Source: an uncultured Lachnospiraceae bacterium (GTDB taxonomy: Bacteria; Bacillota; Clostridia; Lachnospirales; Lachnospiraceae). From it: DNA of 64,000 nt. How positions within the stretch are numbered: position 1 is the stretch's first letter; the number at the start of each line of letters is the position of its first letter. The notes beneath the pieces are model-generated. The model was not told the DNA's origin and made no database searches. It saw nothing but the letters and a program-made list of their open reading frames with translations. A program made the position numbers and the translations under genes. The stretch is taken from contig UQLY01000010.1 in the NCBI GenBank assembly GCA_900542015.1, positions 39,330 to 103,329 of the forward strand, written 5' to 3'. Positions 25,697-34,571 of the stretch are shown here, one piece after another.

Positions 25697-26357
25697 GATT
25701 GAGTTTTTGGAGCGTCTGGAGAAGCTGCTCGCCGACGTTCCGTATACGGAGAGAAGAGAGGCGCTGAATTATTATACGGAATATTTCGAGGACGCCGATA
25801 AGGACGAGGCGGAAGTCATAAGGACGCTGGGATCGCCCGAAGAGGTGGCGCACAATATCCGGGAGGAGCTGGCGGGAAAAGAACTTGCCGAACGCGGCGC
25901 GCAGGATACGGCGGACGGGGAAACGTCCCGAAGCGGGGAGCAGGGCGCGGCGCAGGAAGAAAAGAAAAAATCCAAGCTGGAAGGCTGGCAGGTTGCCCTG
26001 ATTGTGCTGGCGGTGGTGCTGACGGTTCCGATCTGGGGCAGCATCGTCACAGGGATTTTGGGAGTTGTTCTGGGCGTGATCGCCGGTATCCTGGGTGTAG
26101 TCGTCGGTCTTGCGGCTGCGGCGATTGCCTTGTTTGCCGCGGCGGTAGTGGTTTTTGTGATCAGCATCGCGAAGCTGTTTGCTACGCCGCTTGCTTCGGT
26201 ATTCTGCATGGGGCTTTCCATTTTTATGATTGGTCTTGCCATGCTGTTTTTGATTACCAGTTGGAAACTGGTAACGGTTCTGATCCCGGCGATCTGGAAA
26301 GGACTGACCTATATTTTTCACTCTGTTTTCGGTAAAAAAGAGGGGGTGGGAGCATGA
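25689..26357 (+). CDS. DUF1700 (HAAS domain) membrane protein
   Basis: The N-terminal 60 residues form the helical HAAS module (FLERLEKLLADVPYTERREALNYYTEYFEDA), followed by an acidic/lysine linker (about 70-95) and a hydrophobic C-terminal half with three or four membrane segments. GGAGGAG precedes the ATG at 25689. It overlaps the PadR gene by 8 bp and the next gene by 4 bp, so the three are tightly coupled. In Firmicutes this arrangement (PadR, DUF1700, DUF4097) is a recurring cell-envelope module thought to respond to membrane stress; the mechanism is not known. Confidence 0.88.
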   Translation: MNKIEFLERLEKLLADVPYTERREALNYYTEYFEDADKDEAEVIRTLGSPEEVAHNIREELAGKELAERGAQDTADGETSRSGEQGAAQEEKKKSKLEGWQVALIVLAVVLTVPIWGSIVTGILGVVLGVIAGILGVVVGLAAAAIALFAAAVVVFVISIAKLFATPLASVFCMGLSIFMIGLAMLFLITSWKLVTVLIPAIWKGLTYIFHSVFGKKEGVGA

Positions 26358-27244
26358 AAAAATCAACTAAATTTTTTGTAATCGGCGGATTGATCTGTCT
26401 GCTCACGGGGCTTGCCATCATGTTGATTACCGGGCTTGCCGGCGGCGTGGGCATGATGCAGGAGATTGCGACAAATTACAAATTCGGCAGGGTAAAGCTG
26501 GTTTCCCACGGTACGATAGACGAAATGGACGATGAGGATTTCGCACGCTTTTCGGGGATGAAGGAAATCAGCGTTTCCGAAAATCAGATTACTACCGTTA
26601 AAATCGTCGCGGATGAAGGAGAGATTGAGATCCGGCAGGGGAATGGAGACTGCATCGGGATTTCCTCGGGAAGCTATGGGGTCGATTATGCGGTCAGCGA
26701 CGGAAGGCTTGTGATCAGAAATGAAAGCGGCTGGATTTTTGACGGAGAGGAAATTATCGTATATCTGCCCCGGGATATGACCTTTGAGCTTGTGGAATTG
26801 TCCGTCGGAGGCGGAGAAATTGATGTGGATTATCTGGACGCCGACCAAATCAGCGTAAAGGTCGGAGGCGGAGAAGTCTCGATTGAAAGACTGAATGCAA
26901 AAGAGCTGGACGCGGATGTAGGCGCCGGAGAGATTAGCATAGAACGGGGTTATGTGGAAGGAGACGTGATGATTGACGTAGGCGTAGGAGAAGCGTCTTT
27001 CGGCGGCTTTGCAGGCGGCAGCGCAAGCTTGCAGTGCGGTATGGGAGAATTGAGCTTCTACGGAGAAAATATGGATCAGACAGCTTATAATTATGAAATG
27101 AGCTGCGGCGCAGGAGAAATCAGACTGAACGGATCAAGCTATTCCGGCGTCGGTCTCCATAAGCGGATTGACAACGGCGCCGGCCGCAGCGTCGACATTG
27201 ACTGCGGAATGGGGGAGATTGAAGTCAGTCTGTCGGCGTTCTGA
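26354..27244 (+). CDS. DUF4097 surface beta-helix protein
   Basis: This 296-residue protein has one N-terminal membrane segment (about 8-35) and then repeated short beta units with Gly-Gly-Gly-Glu or Gly-Ala-Gly-Glu turns (VGGGEIDV, VGGGEVSI, VGAGEISI, VGVGEASF, CGMGELSF, CGAGEIRL, CGMGEIEV). These turns mark the DUF4097 beta-helix, displayed outside the membrane. It overlaps the DUF1700 gene by ATGA. It is the last gene of the PadR operon and is followed by a large palindromic element that probably ends transcription. Confidence 0.88.
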   Translation: MKKSTKFFVIGGLICLLTGLAIMLITGLAGGVGMMQEIATNYKFGRVKLVSHGTIDEMDDEDFARFSGMKEISVSENQITTVKIVADEGEIEIRQGNGDCIGISSGSYGVDYAVSDGRLVIRNESGWIFDGEEIIVYLPRDMTFELVELSVGGGEIDVDYLDADQISVKVGGGEVSIERLNAKELDADVGAGEISIERGYVEGDVMIDVGVGEASFGGFAGGSASLQCGMGELSFYGENMDQTAYNYEMSCGAGEIRLNGSSYSGVGLHKRIDNGAGRSVDIDCGMGEIEVSLSAF

Positions 27245-27290
27245 TTTTGGAAAAAATAAAAAGAGAGTTATAGAATAAAAAGGGTTGTTG

Positions 27291-27430
27291 GCAGCAGGAA
27301 TTTTACAGATATCACGGAAACACGCTTTCGCTCTATAAAAACGCAGCGGTACGTAAATCCGCAAAATACGCGGATTAAGTACCGGCGTTTTTATAAAGGT
27401 TTCCTTTGATATCTGTAAAATTCCTGCTGC
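27291..27430. repeat. 140-nt near-perfect palindromic element
   Basis: The outer arms (27291-27314 and 27407-27430) match perfectly over 24 bp. Nested inside are further stems: GGAAAC/GTTTCC, TATAAAAACGC with GCGTTTTTATA, CGGTAC/GTACCG and AATCCGC/GCGGATT, closing on a 7-nt loop. A T-rich run (27440-27446) follows on the plus strand. It lies between convergent genes and can act as a bidirectional terminator, but it is far longer than needed. The left end (27282-27322) resembles 47937-47976, which points to a dispersed repeat family or MITE-like element. Confidence 0.7.
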
Positions 27431-27570
27431 GGCAGCGCTCTTTTTTGCTGTAACAAGTTTCTTTTTCAAATCGGCATTTGCTTTTTGGCGAGCCGGTTTT
27501 TTTTGTATCAGGCTTTCATTTTGTGCGCCGGATTCTTTCCGTGTCGCTTTTGGTTTCCGGGCGCCGGGGG

Positions 27571-28590
27571 TTACAGGGAGTTTTGGACCAGGATTTCGGT
27601 TTTGGTGTAGTAGCGGTCGCAGTCGGGGCACTTGCCCAATGTCAGGTAATTGGAAAGTATCCTGATTGCCTGATAGCCCTGGGTATAGGGTTCCTGGCAG
27701 AGTACGCAGGAAACCACGCCTTGTTCCAGATATTGCTTGTTGTGCTCCATCAGATCGAAAGCTATAATTTTACATGAGTAGTGAAGGTCCAGAATAGCGC
27801 GGATGCCGCCGTTGCTTCCGCCTGCGGCGAATACCACCAGATCGATTTCCGGATTCTGCGAGAGGTAATTATAGACTTTATTGTAGGAAACGAAATCATC
27901 ATCCTGATTTTCGATGACGTCTGCGATCTTCATGCCGCCGTAGTTTTGATCAAGAACCGTCTGAAAACCCAGGAGGCGCTGGTTATGTCCGAGCAGGGTG
28001 GTGGAGCCCAGCACAAATAAAATGTTTGCGTCCGGTTTTGCGATCAGCCCTGCGATATTGGCGGTGATTTTGCCGCTCTTTACATGATTACAGCCTACAT
28101 AGGACAGATAGTTTACGCCTGTGATATCGGCGGTCAGCGCTACAACGGCGATTCCGTCCTCAATCAGCTCGTTGAGTCGGCGGGCGATGGCGGGATCGTT
28201 TAGAGGCGTGATGGCGATCGCCTGCACGTCTTCTTCCATCAGAGCGTCGATCATCTGAAGCTGGCAGGAAACGCTCAACTGTTCTACCGCTTTAATAACG
28301 ATCTGGAGATTAAAGCTGTTTAACTCGGACCCGGCGGCGAGAATCCCTTTTTCAACATCTTTAAAGAATAAATTGCCGCTGGAGTTGAGGACGCAGCCGA
28401 TCTTAAAAATTTTGCTTTTGGTTGCCAGGGTTTTAGCGGCAAGATCGGGCTCATACCCCATAGTTTCCGCCAACTGACAGATACGGTCCTTGGTTTTGGA
28501 ATTGACGCGCCCCCTGTCGTTTAATGCGCGGTCCACCGTAGAACGTGAGACGCCTGCCATTTCGGCAAGCTCCTGCATGGTAATAGCCAT
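27571..28590 (-). CDS. LacI family transcriptional regulator of the sulfatase locus
   Basis: This 339-residue regulator has an N-terminal LacI helix-turn-helix (TMQELAEMAGVSRSTVDRALNDRGRV) and a periplasmic-binding-protein-like effector domain (residues 65-330) of the ribose-binding type. AAGGAGAGGG precedes the ATG at 28590. It is divergent from the transport operon that starts at 28918. The 12-bp motif TGACACACGAGC occurs once inside its own promoter and once over the -35 of the transport operon, so it probably controls both. The effector is likely the imported sulfated or sulfonated compound or its product. The unusual TVDRALNDRGRV subgroup often regulates sugar or polyol genes. Confidence 0.9.
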   Translation of the reverse strand: MAITMQELAEMAGVSRSTVDRALNDRGRVNSKTKDRICQLAETMGYEPDLAAKTLATKSKIFKIGCVLNSSGNLFFKDVEKGILAAGSELNSFNLQIVIKAVEQLSVSCQLQMIDALMEEDVQAIAITPLNDPAIARRLNELIEDGIAVVALTADITGVNYLSYVGCNHVKSGKITANIAGLIAKPDANILFVLGSTTLLGHNQRLLGFQTVLDQNYGGMKIADVIENQDDDFVSYNKVYNYLSQNPEIDLVVFAAGGSNGGIRAILDLHYSCKIIAFDLMEHNKQYLEQGVVSCVLCQEPYTQGYQAIRILSNYLTLGKCPDCDRYYTKTEILVQNSL

Positions 28591-28692
28591 ATAATACCCT
28601 CTCCTTGTATTTTTCTATACTAAATTTTACAAATTTCATAAGATATGTCAAGTTTATTGTAAAATCCTTTCTATGATCAGATCCGTGAGACT

Positions 28693-28722
28693 ATTATACT
28701 ATATGACACACGAGCATCACAA
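28693..28722 (-). promoter_or_regulatory. Promoter of the lacI-type gene
   Basis: On the minus strand TTGTGA (28717-28722) and TATAAT (28693-28698) are 18 bp apart. The operator-like motif at 28704-28715 lies in the spacer, which fits autorepression. Confidence 0.6.
28704..28715 (+). promoter_or_regulatory. Operator motif copy 1 (TGACACACGAGC)
   Basis: Exact 12-bp match to the copy at 28836-28847. It lies between the -35 and -10 of the reverse-strand regulator gene. Confidence 0.55.
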
Positions 28723-28834
28723 GCGTTTCTTCCTAAAAAACAGATAAAAATATGAATAATTCACAAATAAAACCTGGGTTTTTTGTCTAAAAAGGCAAAA
28801 AAACGCAAAAACCCAAAAAAGAGATTTTAAATTA

Positions 28835-28863
28835 TTGACACACGAGCCCGCAAATGATACCAT
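28835..28863 (+). promoter_or_regulatory. Promoter of the transport operon with operator copy 2
   Basis: TTGACA (28835-28840), 17 bp, TACCAT (28858-28863). The second TGACACACGAGC (28836-28847) covers the -35, where a repressor would exclude RNA polymerase. Confidence 0.65.
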
Positions 28864-28917
28864 TAGATCATCACAAAAAGCAGCAATCAATTTTAAATTG
28901 ATTAGAAAGGAGAGCCT

Positions 28918-30057
28918 ATGAAGAAGGTATTGGCATTTATTTTAGTAGCGGCACTGGGTGTAACGACGCTGGTTGGATGCGGCAGCAACGGCGATGGCGG
29001 CAACAGCGGCGGGGAAACGACGGAAAGCGCTCCGGAAACGGAAGAAACTGCCGAAAAGGAGGGCGAACAGACGGATTCGACGGACTCCGCGCAGATTGAT
29101 GAAAATCATAAGCTGAGAGTCGGGGTTCTTTCGGCGATGACGGCGCTTCCCGTAGTAGACGCTGTCAACAACGGGGCGGATAAGGAAAACGGTATTGAGA
29201 TTGAACTGATCAGCTTTTCCACCGGAGCGCCCATGAATGAAGCGATGGCGGCAGGAGAGCTGGATGTTTCCTTTATCGGTTCAGCCGCGGTATTTTCCCT
29301 TGCAAACAATGATTCCAAAATGATCTGTGAAATTTGCACGGACACGGTGGCGATCGACCTGATTGTAAGAGCGGAAAGCGATATTGCCCAGGTAAAAGGC
29401 GAAAATCCGGATTATCCCGACGTTTTAGGCAGCGCGGAGACCGTAAAGGGAAAGACGATCCTGTGTCCCGCCGGTACGTTATCGCAGTTTGAAGTAACAA
29501 AATATCTGGATGTTTTCGGACTGACCATGGATGACGTAACCTTTGTGCCCATGGAATATGCCCAGGCATATCAGGCGTTTAAAACGGGAGAAGGCGATAT
29601 TTTAGCAACCCGTTCCCCGCAGACCTATACGGCTGTAGACGATGAGGGCTGGGTATCCGCAGCGTCCATGAAAAACCTCAAGGCTGACGCTACGGCGCAG
29701 GTTGTAGTCAGCGCAGACGCTTATGAAAACAAAAAAGACGCTTTGGTTACCCTTGTTTCTCTCGTGGCAGAGGAAGGCGACAAGTTAAACAACGATGTGG
29801 ATTATGCGGCAAGCCTGATGTCCGACTGGTTCCAGCAGAACGGACAGGATATCGATCTGGAGGTATCCAGACGACAACTGGAAGAGAAACCCTTTTACGG
29901 GGTAGAGGATATGAGAACCAGAGAGTTTGGCGCGGACTTTAAAAACACGCTGGTAGAATTTTATATTTCCAGTGAGCAGCTGGAAGAGGAGCTTAGGGAT
30001 ACGGTATACGACAATGTCAGAAACGATATCCTGGTAGAAGCGGGTCTCAACGAATAG
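28918..30057 (+). CDS. ABC transporter substrate-binding lipoprotein, NitT/TauT type
   Basis: The protein begins with a lipoprotein signal ending in the lipobox LVGC, so Cys20 would be lipidated and the protein held outside the membrane. An acidic Glu/Thr/Ser linker (about 22-60) is followed by a two-lobe binding domain of the SsuA/TauA/NrtA class (LRVGVLSAMTALPVVDAV, GELDVSFIGSAAVFSLAN, TILCPAGTLSQFEVTKYL). AAAGGAGAG precedes the ATG. It is the first gene of a seven- or eight-gene operon with a sulfatase and sulfite-type exporter, which points to a sulfonate or sulfate-ester ligand; the exact ligand cannot be read from sequence. Confidence 0.9.
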   Translation: MKKVLAFILVAALGVTTLVGCGSNGDGGNSGGETTESAPETEETAEKEGEQTDSTDSAQIDENHKLRVGVLSAMTALPVVDAVNNGADKENGIEIELISFSTGAPMNEAMAAGELDVSFIGSAAVFSLANNDSKMICEICTDTVAIDLIVRAESDIAQVKGENPDYPDVLGSAETVKGKTILCPAGTLSQFEVTKYLDVFGLTMDDVTFVPMEYAQAYQAFKTGEGDILATRSPQTYTAVDDEGWVSAASMKNLKADATAQVVVSADAYENKKDALVTLVSLVAEEGDKLNNDVDYAASLMSDWFQQNGQDIDLEVSRRQLEEKPFYGVEDMRTREFGADFKNTLVEFYISSEQLEEELRDTVYDNVRNDILVEAGLNE

Positions 30058-30118
30058 TGGGAACAAGGCAAGAAACTGTTAAACAAACTGTTAAACAGAA
30101 TGATAAGAGGCAATCATT

Positions 30119-30901
30119 ATGAAAGAGAAAAAACTGAAATATACTTTAATATCTGTTGCTTCCGTGGCGGTATTTCTGACCATCTGGTATCTGATAACGG
30201 ATGTGTTCCGGTTGTTTCCGTCCAGTACATTCCCCAGTCCTGTTAAAGTGGCTCAGGCTTTCATAAGAAAATTGACGGTTAAGACGCCGGATGGGGGGAC
30301 TCTTCTCACCCATCTGGTCGCCAGCCTGAAGGTTGCATTATGCGGCTATCTGCTGGGGGTTGTCATCGGAGTGCCGTTAGGTATTTTGATGGGGTGGTAC
30401 AGAAAAGTGGATCTGATCGTAAAACCGATCTTCGATCTGATCCGCCCGATACCTCCTGTCGGCTGGATTCCGTTAATGATCTTATGGCTGGGAATCGGAA
30501 TGAAGGCAAAAGCAACAGTCATATTTGTATCTGCGGTTACACCGAGCATTATCAATGCTTATACGGGCATAAAGCAGACTAATTCCGTCCATGTCTGGGT
30601 GGCAAGGACATTTGGAGCAAAAAATTTTGAAACCCTGATAAAGGTAGGAATCCCCTCGGCGCTTCCCATGATCTTTGCGGGCTTAAAGGTTTCGCTGGGC
30701 GCAAGCTGGATGGCTTTGGTAGCGGCGGAGATGCTTGCTTCCACGGAAGGTCTGGGCTATATGATCCAGATGAACCGTATGGTGGGCAAGGCGGATAATA
30801 TCATGGTAGGCATGATTACAATCGGTCTGGTCGGCGCGCTTCTGACCTTTATCCTGGAAACGCTGGAAAAGAAACTGGTCAAAGGAGGGCGGAATAAATG
30901 A
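30119..30901 (+). CDS. ABC transporter permease 1, NitT/TauT type
   Basis: This 260-residue permease has six predicted membrane segments and the EAA-loop motif of the binding-protein-dependent family (ARTFGAKNFETLIKVGIPSALP). It resembles SsuC/TauC. It overlaps the next permease gene by ATGA (30898-30901), and the two paralogs probably make a heterodimeric channel. GATAAGAGG lies before the ATG. Confidence 0.93.
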   Translation: MKEKKLKYTLISVASVAVFLTIWYLITDVFRLFPSSTFPSPVKVAQAFIRKLTVKTPDGGTLLTHLVASLKVALCGYLLGVVIGVPLGILMGWYRKVDLIVKPIFDLIRPIPPVGWIPLMILWLGIGMKAKATVIFVSAVTPSIINAYTGIKQTNSVHVWVARTFGAKNFETLIKVGIPSALPMIFAGLKVSLGASWMALVAAEMLASTEGLGYMIQMNRMVGKADNIMVGMITIGLVGALLTFILETLEKKLVKGGRNK

Positions 30902-31686
30902 CGAAAAAATTTAAAAATTCCAAAGCAGAAACGGTCGTTTATTTCTGCATATCACTGGCGGGGCTTCTGCTGGTCTGGCAGCTTGCGGTCAGTTATACTT
31001 CCTTAAAAACGGTTATGCCGTCGCCCATTGATGTATTTGCATTCATCGGAAAATCCATGGTGGAAAGTATCGGAAGCAAGATCCTGCCGTTACATATTCT
31101 CGCCAGCTTAAAGAGGGTATTTGTAGGATACTTTCTCGCCTGCATCATAGGCATTCCTCTGGGAATTATTATGGGATGTTCCAAAACGGGCAAAGCGATT
31201 ATCAAACCGATTTTTGAATTGTTAAGACCGATTCCCGGACTTGCATGGATTCCTTTGGCGATCCTGTGGTTCGGCATAGGAGAATCTTCTAAATATTTTA
31301 TCATCTGCGTCAGCGCCATCGTCAGCATTATATTAAACGCTTATGCGGGAGCCAGTCAGGTAGATCCGACGCTGGTGGGCGCGGCGAAGATGCTGGGAGC
31401 AAAGCCGGTGCAGATATTCTTTTACATCACGCTGCCCGCTTCGGTTCCGCAGATCTTTGCAGGACTGCAGGTAGGCTTATCTTCAAGCTGGATGGCGGTT
31501 ATTGCGGCGGAGATGATCCGTGCTAATGAAGGAGCCGGATGGATCATTACTACCGGCATGGAAAGCGGAAATACGGTTCAGATCCTGGCGGGAATGATCT
31601 CTATCGGACTTGTGGGGCTGATCCTTGCTTCCTTACTCAGATTATTAGAAAGGGGATTGTGTGCATGGAACATTCAGGGAAAATAG
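30898..31686 (+). CDS. ABC transporter permease 2, NitT/TauT type
   Basis: A 262-residue paralog of the preceding permease with the same membrane layout and EAA motif (AKMLGAKPVQIFFYITLPASVP). Typical SsuC/TauC importers use a homodimer, so two distinct permeases in tandem indicate an asymmetric pore matching the two different ATPases downstream. It overlaps the first ATPase gene by 22 bp. Confidence 0.93.
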   Translation: MTKKFKNSKAETVVYFCISLAGLLLVWQLAVSYTSLKTVMPSPIDVFAFIGKSMVESIGSKILPLHILASLKRVFVGYFLACIIGIPLGIIMGCSKTGKAIIKPIFELLRPIPGLAWIPLAILWFGIGESSKYFIICVSAIVSIILNAYAGASQVDPTLVGAAKMLGAKPVQIFFYITLPASVPQIFAGLQVGLSSSWMAVIAAEMIRANEGAGWIITTGMESGNTVQILAGMISIGLVGLILASLLRLLERGLCAWNIQGK

Positions 31687-32441
31687 AAACGAAATATATG
31701 ATTCAATGTGACAGCGTATCCAAATCCTTTTTCAACGGAAACGAAAAGGCGGAAGTGCTGAAAAACATTACGCTCCATGTGGCGGAAAATGAATTTGTAG
31801 TAATCTTAGGACCCGGTCAGTGCGGAAAAACGACGCTTGTCAATCTCATCGCCGGTCTGGACCAGGTAAGCGGCGGCGAGGTAACCGTAAACGGAAAAAC
31901 CGTCACGCAGCCCGATCCGGAAAGGGGCGTTGTCTATCAGAAAACGGCGCTTTTCCCCTGGCTGACCGTTACGGGAAATGTGGAGTTCGGACCTAAAATG
32001 ATGGGAGTGCCCAAAAAAGAAAGAAAAGAACGGACGAAACATTATATTGATCTGGTGGGTCTGACCGGATTTGAAAAGAGCTATCCCATTAAATTGTCAG
32101 GCGGAATGCGTCAGAGGGTGGGAATTGCAAGGGCGTACTGCAACAATCCTTCCGTCCTGCTGATGGACGAGCCTTTCGGGCATCTGGACGCCCAGACCCG
32201 TTATCTGATGCAGGAAGAAGTGGAGAGAATCTGGAGCCAGGATAAGAGGACGGTCATTTTTGTAACGAACAATATTGAAGAAGCGATCTATCTTGCGGAC
32301 CGTATTATCCTTTTGTCCAACTGTCCGACGGTAGTAAGAAATGAGTTTACCATCGATCTGAAAAGACCCAGGGACAATATGTCCCCGGAATTCCTGAAAT
32401 TAAGGGAAGAGATCAGCAAACATGTAGAGATAACAAAGTGA
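31665..32441 (+). CDS. ABC ATPase A, canonical signature but switch His replaced
   Basis: This 258-residue SsuB/TauB-type ATPase has Walker A GPGQCGKTT, signature LSGGMRQRVGIARA and Walker B LLMDEPFGHLD. The switch (H-loop) position reads VTNNIEEA, with Asn where His is expected. The start at 31665 is chosen over a far-upstream in-frame start inside the permease; AAAGGGG precedes it. In a heterodimer with ATPase B its own nucleotide site would combine this altered switch with the altered signature of B, making a degenerate site. Confidence 0.92.
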   Translation: MEHSGKIETKYMIQCDSVSKSFFNGNEKAEVLKNITLHVAENEFVVILGPGQCGKTTLVNLIAGLDQVSGGEVTVNGKTVTQPDPERGVVYQKTALFPWLTVTGNVEFGPKMMGVPKKERKERTKHYIDLVGLTGFEKSYPIKLSGGMRQRVGIARAYCNNPSVLLMDEPFGHLDAQTRYLMQEEVERIWSQDKRTVIFVTNNIEEAIYLADRIILLSNCPTVVRNEFTIDLKRPRDNMSPEFLKLREEISKHVEITK

Positions 32442-32451
32442 GGTGACTGAT

Positions 32452-33186
32452 ATGAGCAAAGTGGAAGTGAATCATTTGACCAAGAGCTTTGGAAAGCTGA
32501 AAGTTCTGGATGATATTTCCTTTCAGGTAAACGACGGAGATTTTTTATGTATCGTAGGTCCTACCGGCTGCGGAAAGACGACTTTTTTAAACAGTCTGGT
32601 CAAGCTTTATGATATCGACTCCGGAGAAATCCTCATTAACGGAGAAGAAGTGGACCTGAAAAAACACAGCATTGCCTATATCATGCAGGAGTACTCTACC
32701 ATGTCATGGCTGACAGTGCGCGAAAATATTCAATTCGGCATGAAGATACGGAAATTTTCCAAGGCAAAAATAAAAGAAAGAACGGAGCAGGTACTGAAAA
32801 TGGTTGGAATGGAGAAGTTCGCGGATTATTATCCGGAACAGCTGTCCGCCAGTATGCTGCAGAGGGTTTCCATTGCCCGCGCTTTTGCCGTGGAGCCGGA
32901 CCTGCTTTTGATGGACGAGCCTTATGGACAACTGGATCTGGAGCTGCGCTTCAAGCTGGAGGACGAGCTGATCCGGATCTGGCAGGAAACCAGGACGACG
33001 ATTATTTTTATTACCCATAATATCGAAGAGGCGGTATATATGAGCCAGCGTATTATGGTCCTGACCAATAAACCGACCAAGGTCAAGGAGGATTTTGAAA
33101 ATCCGCTCCCGTTCCCCCGAAATGTAACGGAAGCAAGCTTTATCGAAATGAGAAATAAGGTAACCAATCTGATCAAATGGTGGTAA
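32452..33186 (+). CDS. ABC ATPase B, altered signature but intact switch His
   Basis: This 244-residue ATPase has Walker A GPTGCGKTT, Walker B LLMDEPYGQLD and an intact switch His in ITHNIEEA, but its signature reads LSASMLQRVSIARA instead of LSGGQ. It is the complement of ATPase A: its Walker and switch residues face the good signature of A and form the one consensus site. GAGGTGA precedes the ATG at 32452, 10 bp after the previous stop. It would complete a two-permease, two-ATPase importer. Confidence 0.92.
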   Translation: MSKVEVNHLTKSFGKLKVLDDISFQVNDGDFLCIVGPTGCGKTTFLNSLVKLYDIDSGEILINGEEVDLKKHSIAYIMQEYSTMSWLTVRENIQFGMKIRKFSKAKIKERTEQVLKMVGMEKFADYYPEQLSASMLQRVSIARAFAVEPDLLLMDEPYGQLDLELRFKLEDELIRIWQETRTTIIFITHNIEEAVYMSQRIMVLTNKPTKVKEDFENPLPFPRNVTEASFIEMRNKVTNLIKWW

Positions 33187-33218
33187 AAGGTACAGAGCGG
33201 AAAAAGAGGTGAAAATAC

Positions 33219-34556
33219 ATGAATATCATATATATGCACACACATGACAGCGGCAGATATTTCAGTCCCTACGGCTATAACGTTCCTACCCCCGCGATCA
33301 TGAAATTTGCAAAAGAGGCGACCGTATTCAGACAGTGCTATTGTGCCGGACCTACCTGCTCGCCAAGCAGGGCGGGGCTGCTGACGGGATATTGTCCCCA
33401 CGAAAACGGAATGCAGGGACTGGCAAGCAGGGGCTTTCAACTGAACGATTACAATCATCATCTTGCCAATTATCTTGGAAAAAACGGATATTACACGGCT
33501 TTGTGCGGGATTCAGCATGAAGCGCCGGATTATCATATGATCGGCTATGACGAGATCGTGGGCAGCCAGGATTTTAACATGGACCGGACGGAAGCAAGCA
33601 TGGAAGACTGGGATTATGACAATACCAAAGAGGCTTGCGGGTTTTTAAGAAGAAGGAGCGAAGAGGGCGGAAAACCTTTCTTTCTCTCCATGGGATGGTT
33701 CAATACCCATCGGGAATATCCCAAGGCGGATAAGGAGATCAACCCGGATTATTTAACGGTACCGGCTCCGCTTTATGACTGCGATGCAAACAGGCGGGAT
33801 ATGGCGGATTACTGCGAGTCCGTAAAAGTGGTGGACCGTTGTTTTGAAGAAATCATGACCTGCCTTGAGGAGACGGGATTGCGCCGGGATACGCTGATCA
33901 TTCTGACTACGGATCACGGGATTGCTTTTCCCAAAATGAAATGTACCCTGTACGATACGGGAATCGGCGTGGCGTTTATCATGGACTATCCGGGAAATCC
34001 GAGAAAGGGAAAGGCGACGGACGCATTGATGTCCCAGTTGGACGTTTTCCCTACGGTCTGCGAGCTTGCGGGAATACCGGTTCCGCCGTGGGTTGCGGGC
34101 AGATCCATCCTGCCGTTTATGGAAGGAAAGGAAGAAAAGATCCGGGATGAAATCTATTCGGAAGTGACCTATCATGCGGCATATGAGCCGAAACGCTGTA
34201 TCCGCACGGAACGCTATAAGCTGATCCGGCTCTTTGATTATCATAACGGCATCGTTCCCGCAAATATTGACGAGGCGATCAGCAAGGATTTCCTTGTGGA
34301 AAACGGCTATCTTGAGAAAAAGCGGGTTAAGGAATATTTGTTTGACCTGTGGCTGGACCCCTACGAAAGAGAAAATCTTACCGATAACGAAAAATACGCC
34401 GATGTCTATAACGATTTGTCTGTCAGGTTGGAAAACTGGATGAAACAGACCAATGATCCGATCTTAAAATACGGTTCCAGAGTGCCGAAACCGGAAGGGG
34501 CAAGGATTAACAGGCTGACCTGTTTAAACCCCCGCCTCCAGGATTTTGAGGATTAA
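33219..34556 (+). CDS. Type I sulfatase, Cys-type, cytosolic
   Basis: This enzyme hydrolyses sulfate esters using a formylglycine made from Cys47 in the motif TCSPSRAGLLTG. Other metal and active-site residues are seen at the start (HTHDSGRY, where a usual DD is altered), GWFNTHREYP and LTTDHGIAFPKMK. It has 445 residues and no signal peptide, so the substrate must be imported, consistent with the ABC genes before it. AGAGGTGA precedes the ATG. The gene for a radical SAM maturase lies two genes downstream and would modify Cys47 under anaerobic conditions. The natural substrate is not evident. Confidence 0.93.
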   Translation: MNIIYMHTHDSGRYFSPYGYNVPTPAIMKFAKEATVFRQCYCAGPTCSPSRAGLLTGYCPHENGMQGLASRGFQLNDYNHHLANYLGKNGYYTALCGIQHEAPDYHMIGYDEIVGSQDFNMDRTEASMEDWDYDNTKEACGFLRRRSEEGGKPFFLSMGWFNTHREYPKADKEINPDYLTVPAPLYDCDANRRDMADYCESVKVVDRCFEEIMTCLEETGLRRDTLIILTTDHGIAFPKMKCTLYDTGIGVAFIMDYPGNPRKGKATDALMSQLDVFPTVCELAGIPVPPWVAGRSILPFMEGKEEKIRDEIYSEVTYHAAYEPKRCIRTERYKLIRLFDYHNGIVPANIDEAISKDFLVENGYLEKKRVKEYLFDLWLDPYERENLTDNEKYADVYNDLSVRLENWMKQTNDPILKYGSRVPKPEGARINRLTCLNPRLQDFED

Positions 34557-34571
34557 CGGGAAAGGGAGCCT

